NCBI GenBank assembly: GCA_910574455.1
Contig: CAJSYZ010000011.1
Location: forward strand, 3,704,941-3,768,940
Source of the DNA: Trichaptum fuscoviolaceum
Lineage: Eukaryota > Basidiomycota > Agaricomycetes > Hymenochaetales > Trichaptaceae
DNA: 64,000 nt
Direction: 5' to 3'
The notes beneath the pieces were generated by a model. It was not told the DNA's origin. It was given only the letters and a program-made list of their open reading frames with translations, and did no database searches. This document shows, in pieces, positions 1 through 11,508 of the stretch (position 1 is the first letter of the stretch; every line of letters begins with the position of its first letter). Made by a program: the position numbers and the translations under genes.

Positions 1-15
1 CCCGTGTACCCACCA

Positions 16-85
16 GTACCAACTAATAATCTTATGAAATCGACGATAGTTATCGTGAGGCCGTTCAGAAACTATCATCGATAAC
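16..85 (+). repeat. Left TIR of the 3.7-kb element
   Basis: It begins GTACCAACTAATAATC and is the reverse complement of 3652-3721 with one visible mismatch. It contains a short internal palindrome around CGACGATAGTTATCGT. A few less conserved bases (11-15) lie between it and the target duplication. Confidence 0.9.
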
Positions 86-696
86 TTCGGCAGCTCACTA
101 CGCCCTTTAGCAATGCTTGTGCCGTGCGCGCCGACGCAGCCTTCTCAGGGCCTTGCCCGGCAGCACGGCAGGGCCTCATATACATTTGAAATAAGCTTAA
201 TATTAATTAAAAGTGCCTGGACCACGGTCCAGGCCTATCTACAATTGCCAATAAATTAGATAAATATAAAACATTACTTGCGAGCGCGTGCGCGCGCACG
301 CGCATGGCGGGGGGGACGTGCCCCTCCCGCCATTCCATCCCATCGGGGAGATACGCAGCCCGTGCGTGGCGCGTTTCCGCCGGATGGTGGCGGACACCCA
401 GAACTGGGGAGAAAAAAACCAGGGGAATACCAGCACCCCGCAAGCGAGAATCGCAGCGCGCGGGGATTCGCAGGTTCGCCAGCCACCGTTGTGGTCTTCG
501 TCGCTCAGAATAAGGCACATGTGTCGGTCCTACGGCCAGAGGAAGTCGGTTTTCCTCGAGGTGGAAAATGAAGACGTACTTGGGTTGCTGCCGCTTGCGT
601 GCTAGCCAGCGCCGCTCCTGGTGCACTCAAATGCACCCTACCCCTCTACCCATCTTCCCTCCACTAGCTGTATGTCCTGAAGTGGATGACCCGAGA

Positions 697-1136
697 TCTG
701 CCAGATAGTGCGCCGCCCACGGCAAAGTAGAGCTTCTTCATGATGGGGTTCGCAACGCTCTCAAGCTCCTTGTGCTTCTCCTCTCACACGCCCAGCAATT
801 TACCGCGCACGATCATGGCGTCAACGAAGCAAAGACAATGGCAGCGAGGAGAGTGCGTTCGGCAGGATTAACAGTGATCGCCTGATGGCGCAAGTTGGCC
901 TGATGTCGTTCGTCCTTGCTACTTCCCCGGATCAACACCAGCTTCGCCGCCTCCCTATGTCGCTGAGGGTGAGTCTATCCCGGGTTCGGCGACGGCGTCA
1001 TGAGCGCGTCGAGGCATGGGATCGTCTTGTTGACGGCAGCCTCTAGCTTGAGCTTGCCATCGGGCTCAAACTTGTCCTTGAGCTTCTCGTCGTTCAGAGA
1101 GTTGCGGAGGTTGTAGGAGTCGAGCTCTCGAAAGCT
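697..1136 (-). pseudogene. Hsp70 C-terminal (lid) gene fragment, captured
   Basis: Two blocks read on the minus strand match the cytosolic Hsp70 lid region. Block 1 (about 1136-1005) contains the stretch LDSYNLRNSLNDEKLKDKF, ending near ...IPCLDA. Block 2 (about 789-700) contains EEKHKELESVANPIMKKLY. In real Hsp70 these lie roughly 15 residues apart; here about 215 bases of unrelated sequence separate them, so the fragment is rearranged or carries an insertion. There is no ATPase domain and no plausible start. It lies inside the 3.7-kb TIR element, which suggests capture of a host gene piece. Confidence 0.85.
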
Positions 1137-2453
1137 ACGCTTGCGAGCATACAGCTTGCGCCCGAGAGGCGAGGGACTGCGGAAGCAGAAGCAAGACGGC
1201 GTTTGCGCGAAGCAAATGCCTTCTTGCCCGTCGTCCATAGCTTAAGAGCTTGAAGAAGAGGGAGGAAAGAGAGAAAGACGACGTTCGTGATGCGTGCGGA
1301 TAGCGCGCCACGACCCTGACAAATGTGTGAAATTACCGCATATGGTATGTCTCAGACTTTTTTTATGCTTCAAACATATCAATAACATACGTTTTGAATT
1401 TAATGTAGACATGCTGATCTCAGGCACAGCTGTTAATTAGATTTATTATACGCTAATGTATGTACACAAAAACGTCGGAGGCTAAAGTACTTGTTACAAG
1501 GGGTAAAAGGTCAAGACTACAATAGAAATGCATGATTCATGCACATATGCTCTCATTCTCTGATTTCTCTTTTATCTTACGTCCCCTTGATCACTTTGCA
1601 TATTTACAATACAACTCTATGTATATTAGAAAAGCTCTAGAAAAATTATGGGCTCCTATGTGTCCTTACAAAAGGCTACAAAAATGAAACAATCTCTAAA
1701 ACTGGCCATTTTGAGCACTTTTGAGTCAAAATTCAACATTTGCAGCTAGTTTGACTATATTAATGACGATTAAAAAATACAGATATGCTACATAGCAATA
1801 AAGGAAGCTCTAATAAAACGAAATCAGGTGTTAGAATGGAAGGTACTAAGAAAACAGTTGCGAAGTAAACAAATCAGTCCGAGAGTGGAACACATGTGTG
1901 CAAGTTTCACTCGAAGTGATGCATTCGAAACACCACTTTCGAGTTTAACCACTTTCACTCCATCAAATAACGAGATTCTTTTTTAGAACTTTATATAATG
2001 TAAGGTAGATCTATATTACAAAATATGGAAGTCTCAGATGTGCTCAAAAATATACAAATGAATAAATACTGCTGGAACAGCACTTTCTATCACTGTTTTG
2101 CTTATTACACAACATCCAAGTACATGAATGCTACTAATAAAAATACAATAATTTACTTTTCAATGAGCTCTATTGCTATGCATAATGTGCCTGAGCTTCG
2201 ATTGTAGTGATGTTTTAATTTTAAGGGAAAACGATGTCCGGCGATGCCTCGGACAAATGCTCCGGGAATCGCCGGACACAACTTCGAGGACGAAGACGTG
2301 TCGAAGGACACCTTCGACAACGTCCAAAAAATCAAGGATTGACTCCTTGCTCGCAGTTTTTTTGTTTTTCAAATGTATGTGTATTATAGATCGAATTTAA
2401 GTTATATTATACATGATTTAAATACAAATAAAAAGAGAACAAACATACTAAGA
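1137..2453. other. AT-rich interior of the 3.7-kb element, no gene seen
   Basis: No coding region with family resemblance was found. The stretch is AT-rich from about 1430 to 2450, and only short chance ORFs occur. A small GC-richer island with CCGGCGATGCCTCGGAC (about 2235) has no recognisable product. Confidence 0.5.
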
Positions 2454-3239
2454 TTAACCTTCGCATGTGCTGATCACGAAGATCGTGCACAGTCGCAAAG
2501 GCCTTTCCCCGGCCCAGTTGGGGTGCATTTGGTAGAACGGATTCGAGGGAATTAACATACCTTCTGTTCCCTTTGTTGCGCTTGCGTCGTTTAAAGGAAG
2601 CGACGCACGCAAATCAGCAAGCTCAATATCGGCAGCCAGATCGTCGTCATCGTCCAGCACTCACTGTCACGAAGACAGTAATTCGAACCAGGAACTCAGA
2701 CGGCAACCAGTATCGGACGCACAAAGCTGAGTGCTTGCGCATGCTGTTGCCGTTGCTGAAGAGCAGATGCCGAGCAGCAGCTGTGAGAATGTACAAGCTG
2801 TGGATGGGGATTAGGCCGGGGAGCTTCCTGTTCAGAATCCGAGCCGTTCAACTCTTGCTCGTGATCGCGATCATCCTGGTACGACTGTTGATTAGGTTTG
2901 TTGAATGGAGATTCTGGAGACGGTGGCGATTGTCGCTGTCGGCGCTGTGATTGTTGCGATTGTTGCGTTTGCAGCGACTTCTGTGAGGATGTTGGACTTG
3001 CTAGGATTTGCTGCTGCTGCTGTGCTTGGATTTGGGAGAGCGGAGGAACGGTAGGTATAGACTGCGTCCTGTGGTATCGTTGAAGTTCCTCCTATGAAGA
3101 TGAGGGTGAAGGTTCGTTCTGCACGTACCTGTGCAAATTGTGAAAGTCAGTAACGGCAAGAAGAGCAGAAATGATCTGACGCACCTGCCGCATTTACGGC
3201 CTTCCTGCTCCTCCTACGCAAGTTAGATTGCGTTGACAT
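2454..3239 (-). pseudogene. Eroded N-terminal part of an unidentified intron-containing gene
   Basis: Minus strand. An ATG at 3239 opens a short basic exon (MSTQSNLRRRSRKAV) that ends in a consensus-like donor (CAG followed by GTGCGT near 3186). Downstream is a glutamine/serine-rich frame (for example QAQQQQQILASPTSSQ, about 3030-2970), then an acidic stretch (LDDDDDLAADIELADLR, about 2655-2605). Stops and unmatched frames break it up. It could be the first exons of a lost transposase gene of the parent element or another captured host gene; I cannot tell which. Confidence 0.4.
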
Positions 3240-3651
3240 CCTTCTAGCGTAAGTTATAAAAGAAGAGAAATGAGACAAAAGAGAGAGAGACGACGCATGG
3301 TCGTGAAAGTGGGAGAAAAGGACAAGGACGGACGACGCGCGCGCGCACCGCCATCGTAAGCGCCGGCGCTTACTTTCGCGCATCGTCGCAATCTTTATTG
3401 CAAATTAAAAACTACGTCATATTTGAAATAAAAACGATTAACCTACTGTACTATATAGCAGCTATTTTATATGAAATCACCAGGGGCAGGGCCCCGGTAA
3501 TGCAATAATTATGGCGCAAACGCGCCAGGGAGTCAAACAAGGCCGTATTACCGAGTTTGGGCTGGTCCCTGACGCGGGAAGGCTGCCGCGTGGTGCCGGA
3601 AGGCGGCACCACGGCATTGAGCTGCCGTGCACGCCAAAACAGCAATAAACT

Positions 3652-3721
3652 GTTATCGACGATAGTTTCTGAACGGCCTCACGATAACTATCGTCGATTT
3701 CATAAGATTATTAGTTGGTAC
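3652..3721 (-). repeat. Right TIR of the 3.7-kb element
   Basis: Inverted partner of 16-85, followed by GGCT and the CGTGTACC duplication. The subterminal sequence inside it (about 3480-3650, GC-rich with CAGGGCCCCGG) loosely resembles 100-180 on the other side in inverted orientation, so the inverted similarity may extend in diverged form. Confidence 0.9.
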
Positions 3722-3725
3722 GGCT

Positions 3726-6225
3726 CGTGTACCTGCGTCATTCCCCGACGAATTGCCTTTAGTCGAAACATTTCGGGGGTCAAGAGGGTCCGTCCCGTGT
3801 TGTCTTCGCCTTCTGGTTGAAGATCGACGCGTCGTGACATGGCGTCGGGTTTGCCCCCGAGTCGTCCTGGGCGATGGCGAATCGTAAAGTCGAAGCGGGT
3901 GAGGAACAGACTCCACCGGGCTTGGCGTCGCGTCAGCGTTCGGGATTCAGAGAAATATAGCAGATTCTTGTGGTCAGACACGATATCGAGTTTATGACTC
4001 GCACCTTCGAGATAATGTCGCCACTCGTCAAGAGCTCTAATAATCGCGAGTAGCTCCTTGTCATAAATCTTGTAGTTGCGTTCCGCATCGTTGAGGGATT
4101 TCGAGAAAAAGGCGACCGGATGTATCAGCCCGTCGTCGCCTTTCTGGGACAAGACCGCGCCAGTCGCGAAATCAGAGGCGTCGCATTCCACGATGAATTG
4201 CCGCGACATGTCTGGCATCATCAGGACGGGGGCGGTCGTGAACATGCGCTTGAGATAGTCGAAAGCGAACTGCTGGTTTTCTGTCCAGGCCCAGCAAACG
4301 TCCTTCTTCAGCAGCGTCGTGAGCGGTTTGACGATGTGCGAGAAATCCCGAATAAAGCGTCGATAGAAATTCGCGAACCCGAGGAAGGCTTGGATGTCTT
4401 TCACCTTTTTCGGGGTAGGCCAGTCGAGGACCGCCTGTACTTTGGCGGGATCCATCGCCACCTTTCCCTGCGAAATAATCATCCCGAGATACTCGACGGA
4501 AGTCTGTTTGAATTTGCACTTTTCGGGTTTACAGAACAAGTCGTTTTCGCGCAGCCGCTTAAGGACTTCCCGTACGTGTTCCTCGTGCTGCGATTCATCT
4601 TCGGAAAAGATTAGCAAGTCATCAAGATAGATGATCACGTATACTCCAATGAGGTCTTTGAAGATATCGTTCATCATGTGCTGGAAGGTCGCCGGGGCAT
4701 TCGTGAGCCCGAATGTCATCACCGTCGGTTCGAAATGTCCTGCCTGAGTACGAAATGCGGCCTTCCACTCGTCGCCTTGCTTTAGTCGTACGTTGTGGTA
4801 GCCCCATCGCAAATCTAACGTCGTGAAAACCTTCGCCTTTTGCAGTGCGTCTACGAGTTCCATCGTGAGGGGAAGCGGGTATCGATTCTTGACCGTGATA
4901 TCGTTCAGTCTTCGGTAATCGACTACCATGCGCAAGGTTCCGTCCTTTTTCTTGATAAAGAAGACGGGAGCCGCTGCAGGGGATTTCGAAGGTCGTATGT
5001 ACCCTTTGCGCAGGTTTTCGTCAACGAATTCGCGAAGGGCGTCGCGTTCGGCCGGGGCCAAAGGATAGATTTTGCTGTACGGGGGAACCTTTCCGGGTTC
5101 TAAATCTATGGCGTGATCATACGGCTTGCGCAGTGGAAGCCTTTCGGATTCAACTTTCGAGAAAACGTCGGCAAACTCACGAAATTCGGGGGGAACTAGT
5201 TCCTCGAAGGTTTTCTCGCCTTCCTTTACTGCTGACTTCTCAGCGATGGCCTGGGAGTGGGTGTACGAGGCGGCAATTTTGTACGCGAAGTGGTCGTCCG
5301 TCGTGACGAAGTAGGATTCAGCGTCGTGGTACTGGTCCCAATATTTTTCTGAGTACCGAAATCCCGGTGGGACAGCTTCCCATTCGGCCTGGGTCCTGTC
5401 GGGCCCCCAGGGGGTCTCGACTTCTTCTGCTATGGCGAGGCGGGGAAGCGGGACCAGGCGTTGCTGGTTGTCACACTGGGGCGGGCAGCGGTTGAGATCG
5501 ACCACATCGTTGGTCCAGTCAATGGTTGGGTTATGGTGCCGCAACCAGTCGATCCCCATGATAATATCGTCGTCGCCAATATCCGCGACGGCCATGGTCA
5601 ACTGTTCTAAGTGTCCCTTCATCTCGACGTTGAGGACTACTTCCTTGGTGATGCGTCCAATCGCGTTCGGGGAATTGTCCGCGTTGCGTAAAAGTATCGG
5701 GATTACCAAGTCCCGGGTCTGGAGTCCGTGTCGCGAAACGTAGCGGGAATTTATGAAAGTTCCCGACGCACCGCTGTCTAACATTACTGTGGCTAAGGCA
5801 TCCGTCTTTCCGTCGCTAACCTGTACCGGGAACTTCAAATGTCGTCGAAGACGACGGTCTATTGTAGAGATGGTTAAATACAAGGGACCATTATTAAGAG
5901 AGTTCTTCGGCCACAAGGGCGGTTGGGTCGTATAGGGCGCGACTGAGCAATACGACCCTACTGAAAATCCGCTGGGGGCGGGGCTTCGGGATTGTGAACG
6001 TTCTTGGCGGCGGGCGTCATGGCGGCGAATGCGTTCTGTAGCACGGACTGCTGCACATTCTGGACGTACTGTTCCGCCATACGTTTGAGCGTTTCTTCGA
6101 ACAACTGGAGCGCGGGGGGCGATGGGCTCGACGGGGACGTGGATTTCGTAGCCTTTAGGTTTCGGGATGGCGGTCGCGTTGGGCAATCGCTCACCAAATG
6201 GTCTTTCTCTCCGCAGTAGTAGCAT
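3726..6225 (-). pseudogene. pol: Pol polyprotein (protease-RT-RNase H), cut by a DNA transposon
   Basis: The minus-strand frame is open from 6225 to the TIR-element boundary at 3725. Visible domains are an aspartic protease (DSGASGTFI motif), a reverse transcriptase with the catalytic YLDDLLIF box and a typical Ty3/gypsy palm, and an RNase H domain (VECDASDFATGAVL; later DHKNL and the RRQARW segment). Integrase is absent because coding sequence stops at the 3.7-kb insertion (11-3725). The 8-bp duplication CGTGTACC flanks the insertion, and pol would resume at bases 1-10. The first part of the frame overlaps gag; the true protein probably begins near the gag end through frameshifting. The insertion makes this copy defective. 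Confidence 0.9.
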
Positions 6226-7166
6226 AGTCCCTTACTCCTGCGCTCCCGGCGCACCCTGTCAATCTCCATTGCGTTGGGATCCTTCGTCGAGCTTGCGCCC
6301 GCAGTCGGGATCGTACGCGGAGCTGAACTAGTGGTGCCGGGATTGCTTCGGGGTGTAGCCGCTGGCTTTGATACTGGTCCATAGGCGTGTGCGAGCCTTA
6401 GCTTCTCGTCCGTCTCGGAAACCCAATTGACGTAGGCATCGAATTTCATATCCTTTGCCTCTGTGCTGGCGATGTGCTGGCGAACCTGGTCTTTGAGTCC
6501 CTTCCGGAACATGTCGAGGTAGATGACATCCGTCGTTGCGTCCTTGGGCCACCCAGTGAGGGCTTGGAGGGCACGGAATTGCGACGCAAACTCGGCGACC
6601 GTTCCTGTCTGGCGTAGGCGCATCAGTTTGTCAGCTGCGGCTTTGTCTGCATCGATTTCCCCGTAAGAGGCGCGAAGGGCGGTGAACAGGGCCTCCAGGC
6701 TGGCGGCTTCTGGCGGTGTCGGGATGTCCTGGAGTCGATCTAGAATGGGTCGTGCCCAGTCTTGCGCCGGTCCCCGCAGGAGCATCAGGGCGAATGCGAC
6801 CTTGCGGGTTTCGTCCAGCCCCGGATGTTGTCCGAACAGGTAGAGCTTAATCTGGTGAATCCAGTTTTCCAGCTTGGCTCGTTCGCCTTCGAAGGTGTCG
6901 GGAAGCTTCATCTTGAGCCCTGCTCCACCCCCAGACGGGGAGGCGGGCTGGCTCGCGATTTGGGCTTCTAACGCCCGGTTGGCGTGCTTGAGCTGGGCGA
7001 CTGTGTTCTGAACCTGATTGTGTTCGTTGACTAGCTTGGAGTGGCGTTTTTCGAGGGTGTCGAGGCGATCAAGGATGGGCTGGAGTTTGTCTTCCTCCAT
7101 CGAGGAGCTCGGGGACGGGAAAGCGAAGGTATCTGCGAGTCCTCCCCATTCCTGGTGGGACGACAT
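5958..7166 (-). CDS. gag: Gag polyprotein of the gypsy element
   Basis: 402 residues from an ATG at 7166. A coiled-coil-like N-terminal segment (about residues 25-75) is followed by a Gag capsid-like region (about 95-270, with patterns such as FEGERAKLENWI and VAEFASQFRALQ). A single CCHC zinc knuckle (CYYCGEKDHLVSDC, near residue 315) marks the nucleocapsid. It would package element RNA in cytoplasmic particles. The pol frame overlaps the last 268 bases and lies in the -1 frame relative to gag, so Pol is probably made by -1 frameshifting (inferred from geometry; no slippery site was verified). The ORF looks intact, unlike the downstream pol. Confidence 0.9.
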   Translation of the reverse strand: MSSHQEWGGLADTFAFPSPSSSMEEDKLQPILDRLDTLEKRHSKLVNEHNQVQNTVAQLKHANRALEAQIASQPASPSGGGAGLKMKLPDTFEGERAKLENWIHQIKLYLFGQHPGLDETRKVAFALMLLRGPAQDWARPILDRLQDIPTPPEAASLEALFTALRASYGEIDADKAAADKLMRLRQTGTVAEFASQFRALQALTGWPKDATTDVIYLDMFRKGLKDQVRQHIASTEAKDMKFDAYVNWVSETDEKLRLAHAYGPVSKPAATPRSNPGTTSSAPRTIPTAGASSTKDPNAMEIDRVRRERRSKGLCYYCGEKDHLVSDCPTRPPSRNLKATKSTSPSSPSPPALQLFEETLKRMAEQYVQNVQQSVLQNAFAAMTPAAKNVHNPEAPPPADFQ

Positions 7167-7255
7167 CGCTGGTCGGCGGTACGGGTGCGGGGGTAGAAGT
7201 AAAGAGCGTGAGGGTGTCGAGTCCGAGCGGCGGTGAGCCAGGACTTTTGACCTAA

Positions 7256-8136
7256 TGTTACGACCGTCGGGAATTGTAGCGGGAAACAGTTTTGGGAAAC
7301 TGGAATTCGTGACGAGAACCCGCGTTCGGGAATCTGGATTCGCGACTGGGAACGAGCGTGGGAATTCAGGCGGGAAACGCGCGGGATTCTATCCAGGCGC
7401 GTCGCGGGATTCTCAAGGCCAGCTAGGACTCTTCACTGCTTTGAACGTCAAGTAAGCGGATCCCTAAGGAAGCACTCCACAAGTAAGTATTGCGCAACTA
7501 ACTACACAGGAGAAAAGAGAGAGATCGCACCTAAGGAAGCACTCCACAAGAGGTCAAAAGTGGGTGCTCCTTACGATGCCTACAGCTATTTATCTACTTC
7601 GTAAAGACTGTATAGTTAATCTACGCTAAATGTCCTTGCGCAATGCGCACCTATCTACTACAAACGATACATGCTACGACCGCACTGCTAGGCATGTCTA
7701 TCCCGTCTCTCCAGATGGCTACGGCCTGTCCGTGGACGTCAGCGTCCGGTCCGGGGCCGCGACTAGCCAGACTAGGTATGCCAGACTGTTGCAGGTCGTC
7801 ACCTTGAGGTACTAGCGGATTAATGAGCGTATGTTGATAAGTGAATGTACGTGTGCCGTGGCGGGTCGTCGTAAATGAGTGTGTGTATGCGTGCATGGTT
7901 GCCGGGACGGTGGTGCGGGATAAGTCACGTGAGCATGGGATCGTGCGATTCGGGAATGAGGTTTCGCGCGGGGAATCCAATGGCGGGATTCTCCTCGCGG
8001 GATTGTCTGCTCATGTCGGGATCCTTGGCGGGAAAGTGCGGGAAATGAGAAAAGGGGCCTGGGATCTCGACACTACCCAAGGGGTAGCGGGAATTACAGC
8101 CGTTCTCGAAAACCTTGACCCCCCCTGCTTCGTACA
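7256..8136 (-). repeat. 5' LTR of the gypsy element
   Basis: About 881 bp. On the plus strand it begins TGTTACGACC and ends TTCGTACA, so on the coding strand it has the canonical TG...CA ends. It sits just upstream of gag (ATG at 7166) and abuts LINE sequence at 8137. It contains many GGGAATT/GGGATT-type motifs. Boundaries rest on terminal dinucleotides, the position of gag and the LINE junction; the partner LTR is outside the window, so they are provisional. Confidence 0.65.
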
Positions 8137-9855
8137 GGAAACGTAGGCCTCACACACATCATGACCAAGTTGCAGAGGAGAGCCACTAGACTTATTACGG
8201 GTGCCTTTAAAACCACAGCCACCGAAATGACCGACTACCATGCCCACCTTCTACCAGCCTCGGAACTACTTCGACTCTCAACCTTCAAAGCCATGGCACG
8301 CCTGTGCTCCCTCCCTCCGGCCCACCCACTATACCAGATAGTCAAGCGCTGCCGCCGACCCGTCAAACGGCACCGCTCGGCCCTGCATAAATTAATGGCG
8401 GCATTTCCAGAACTACAACAGCCTATCGAGATGCTTCACCCGACACCGAGACAAGACCTTGCCATCACGTACCTCAAAGTCCACCTCCACGAGTCTAGGG
8501 AATGCGCCAAAGCAACAGCAGCAACAGCAACTGCCCAGGGGGACCTGTGCATTTTCAGCGATGGCTCTGGCTTCAAAGGAGGCATCGGAGCAGCCGCTGT
8601 GGCGGTAGGGGGAAATCCCCGTATCCCATACGACGCATATACCCATCGCCGGGGGAAGCCAAACAAAGAGGAAGCAGCCGGCACGACAGTTTCGACAATT
8701 TCAACAATTCCAACACTCGAAGGACTCACCGCCGAAGGACAACCACAAGGGAACTTAGCTGAGGGTATATCAGGGGCACCACCAGGTTCTATAACCAGTC
8801 TGTCTCTTCCTCTTCCTCTCTCTCATTCTCAATATTACTCTTCAATTCTCTCTATTTTTCCGCTTCCTTCTCATTCTTCTCCTTCTTTGAGTACTTCCGA
8901 TAATATTATACAAATCCCTTTATTACCCCTTTCATCCCCAGAAGACTCTCTCCAGGCAGCCCAGCCGCTGAGTTACTCACCGGACGTCCGCCGCATGCAC
9001 CTAGGGACAACCGAGGAACATACAGTTTTCGAAGGCGAGGTTTGCGGTGCCCTGCTGGGCCTGGATCTGATCAGGGCAACGCCCCGCGCGACACATGCCC
9101 ACCTGTTCATTGACAACCAAGCCGCCATCTCTGCCCTCTCGACACCCAAATCCCAGCCGGGCCAACACCTCATCGAGTTGTTCCGGACTGAACTTTGACG
9201 TCTCCAGAAGCAGCGCCAAACCCTCCAACTCGAAGTACACTGGATACCCGGCCACAAAGATATTGAGGCAAATGAGTGGGTCGATGCCAAGGCAAAGACC
9301 ACTGCCCAGGGCCCCGAAGCTGACCAGCTAGGGCGACTCCGGTTCCCCACTCTTCCCTTACTGACCAGCGCAGCCGCCCTCATTGCTGCCCGCACTTCCC
9401 AAGCGAGCACGCAATGGAAGGCTCGGTGGACCCAGTCCAAAAGTGCAAAGAAGCTCCGCCCCGTGGACCTGAACCCGCCTTCGCGGAGCGTCCGAGCTCT
9501 TTACAAGGACCGGACTTGCAGCGAGTGCGCAGCCCTGACCCAGCTGCGTACTGGCCACGCACCCCTCAATGCGCATCTCCACCGCATTGGGCGCGCAGAC
9601 TCTCCTCTCTGTGCTAGGTGTGGAGTTCCGGAAACCCCGGCGCACTTCCTCATAGTGTGTCGGCGCTTCCTTGAGCAGAGGCGCAATCTCCGGATAGCTC
9701 TACGGAATCGCCCACTGACTCTCCGCACTCTACTGGGCCCCAAGGCCCGCCTCGGACCAGTACTGAGCTTCATCAAGAACTCAGGACAGTTTTATCTTCT
9801 GTTCCCCCCAGACATACCGACGACACCGGAAACGACACCCATGGAACTGGATTGA
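8137..9855 (+). pseudogene. LINE ORF2 C-terminus: RT end, RNase H and zinc knuckle
   Basis: The frame enters at 8137 (GNVGLTHIMTKLQRRATRL, a typical LINE post-RT segment ending in RLITGAF). RNase H follows: FSDGSG (first Asp), FEGE (Glu), FIDNQAA (Asp) and HWIPGHKDIEANEWVD. A Ser/Pro/Thr-rich insertion of roughly 110 residues (about 8640-8975) sits between the first strand and the FEGE helix, where LINE RNase H normally has a short loop. One in-frame TGA at 9196-9198 interrupts the frame; CGA to TGA would explain it. The C-terminus carries a knuckle CARCGVPETPAHFLIVC and stops at 9855. Confidence 0.85.
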
Positions 9856-9990
9856 GTACTTCCGGCTTTCTTTATTCCCCGCTTCCTCTCTCTTATTTCC
9901 TATTTATTCGTGTGGCCGGCCTTCGCAAAGTGCCCCTCACAGCTCGCATTGCTCATCCCTGTATTCACATCCTCATTGTATCCTTACCGC

Positions 9991-10943
9991 TGAAAGTATA
10001 ATAAGTACAAAGGGGGTGGGATGTGTAGAAAACCCGTAGAAGAAGAACTAAGTAGTGAAAACAGAAAGAAGAGGAGAAACAACGAAGGAAACTAGTGAAA
10101 TAACTAAACGGCCCCCGTCGTCCGTAAGACGGAGTCTTCGCGCGTCGCTCGAGAGGAATCGATGGCCGTCGAGGCCCGAAGTCGTCGTTCCGTCGAAAGA
10201 ACTAAGTCGACCAGCAGAACGCGCCTATGCACGGACTCCAGCCAACCGTCCGTAGTATGTCTTCTGCGTGCGCGCCGCAATCGTCGCTCGCGAGAAGTCC
10301 GAAGACAAGAAACAAAGTGGACTCTTGCACGTCCGTAAAAGCCCTGCGCGCCCGTAAGAATGCCGCGCGCCGCCGTAGTCGAAGCCCGAAGACAAGAAAC
10401 AGAAGGAAATCAGAAGAAACAAGTCCTAAAGCACGCGCACACAGCGCAGGCGTCAGACTCGTCCTCGCTATCGCTCTCGCAGGTGGTGGTTGGGGAAAGG
10501 TAAGTTAATTTTCACACGGTCTACATGACGCGACTAACACAAGTGAATACCGCGTGTGAACCGGCTACTCCGGCCACGCAAACTACCCCGGAACCGTTGT
10601 CTTTGTCCCCGTCCCTCAATTGGCAACCCAATTCCCACGCCACTCGCGCGCGCCGCCACACTCTAAGTGTCCGGCCGGTCGCATGTCCGCAACCATGTCC
10701 GCACGCTCGTTTGCTTGTCCACCCATCGCATTGCTCGTTGTGTGATCGCCGGTGAGCTCTGTGCCTTGTATGCTCAATTACTCGTGCTCAGGTACAGTTT
10801 TCCCTTCGCTATTTGGCTTCGAGTGTCGGCCGGGAGCCTTTCTGCTCGTCCGGTGTCCGGTGTATGCACCCGGATTCCGTCCGGATGCCTCTGCTGTGTC
10901 CGGCGGGCGTCGTACGAACACTGGACGCAGTCCAGGTGTTACA
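9991..10943 (-). repeat. 3' LTR of the Gag-only element
   Basis: About 953 bp, aligning along its length with 13902-14825. Shared landmarks include TCGATGGCCGTCGAGGCCCG (about 10160) and the end CCAGGTGTTACA at 10943. A piece of the same LTR is embedded in the hAT element at 43986-44451. Confidence 0.85.
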
Positions 10944-10958
10944 CCTCCTCCCCACTTT
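10944..10958 (-). other. Polypurine tract of the Gag-only element
   Basis: On the coding strand AAAGTGGGGAGGAGG lies immediately before the 3' LTR start TGTAACACC, as expected for the plus-strand primer of an LTR retrotransposon. It fixes the orientation of the element. Confidence 0.75.
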
Positions 10959-11475
10959 GAATAGTGACCTCCCGGTCACTCGGCCTTGCCTGTCTGGCTT
11001 GCTTCCGAGGTGGGTTTGCGAGGTAGATGCTCTGTTTCGCTTGGTTCTCGTGCGCGTGCTTGAATCGACTAGCTGTCCGTCGTGCATGCTATGCGTAGTG
11101 GTGGTCCTTGACTGGGTCTTGTGGGTGTTTGCTCGTGATTGAAAATCGCGAAAATTTCTGGGCCGGACTTCGGTCTTTTCGATGGTCGTCCGTGAGTCTC
11201 CCCCTTCCGTCTCTGTCTCCTAACTCCTCTTCCATTCCCTCTAGCCCCGTGTCCCTCCTCCTTTCTTCGTGCCATCTTCGATCGCGCGCCGTATTTGTTC
11301 TCGTGCCTGCGCAGTTGCCGCCGTAGTTGCCGCTCGTCCGCGCCATCGCTTGCCCGTTGTCTCGCCCTCGCTGATCTCCATATGTCTTCCTCTTCCTCTT
11401 CCTCTCCGTATTACATGCTACTATCTACTGTCTACTGTACTCGTCTCTGTCTGTCTGTCTGTCTGTTATCCTAAT

Positions 11476-11508
<33 letters not shown>

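Larger units (their letters stand above)
11..3725. mobile_element. 3.7-kb non-autonomous TIR transposon carrying host gene fragments
   Basis: A 70-bp inverted repeat (16-85 against 3652-3721, one mismatch seen) bounds a segment lying inside gypsy pol. CGTGTACC occurs directly outside both ends (3-10 and 3726-3733), an 8-bp target duplication; extending to 9 bp gives one mismatch. That size fits hAT (8 bp) or Mutator-like (9 bp) elements; the long TIRs lean towards Mutator-like. No transposase domain is recognisable inside. The interior holds an Hsp70 3' fragment (697-1136) and a second eroded intron-containing gene piece (2454-3239), both on the minus strand. This matches the Pack-type arrangement known from plants. 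Confidence 0.8.
1..8136 (-). mobile_element. Ty3/gypsy-type LTR retrotransposon, right part (5' side), interrupted
   Basis: A minus-strand LTR retrotransposon runs off the left window edge. Visible parts in element order are the 5' LTR, gag and pol (protease, reverse transcriptase, RNase H). The integrase should lie left of position 1, because pol is cut by the TIR element at 11-3725 and bases 1-10 look like continuing pol sequence. Its right LTR ends at 8136, exactly where LINE coding sequence resumes, so the element appears to have inserted into the LINE. The other LTR and the target duplication cannot be seen, so insertion age cannot be judged. Confidence 0.85.

Noticed and set aside
239..626. 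Overlapping ORFs on both strands at 207-626
   Set aside because: They arise from a GC-rich, CGCG-repeat stretch inside the TIR element. All six frames are open by chance and none resembles a protein family.
2573..3083. Plus-strand gene at 2573-3083
   Set aside because: The cysteine-rich reading mirrors CAG/CAA-rich codons on the minus strand, where an ATG exon with a good donor gives a more sensible, though broken, gene.
4120..4614. Plus-strand ORF opposite gypsy reverse transcriptase
   Set aside because: Shadow of the RT coding strand; no family match and no element logic.
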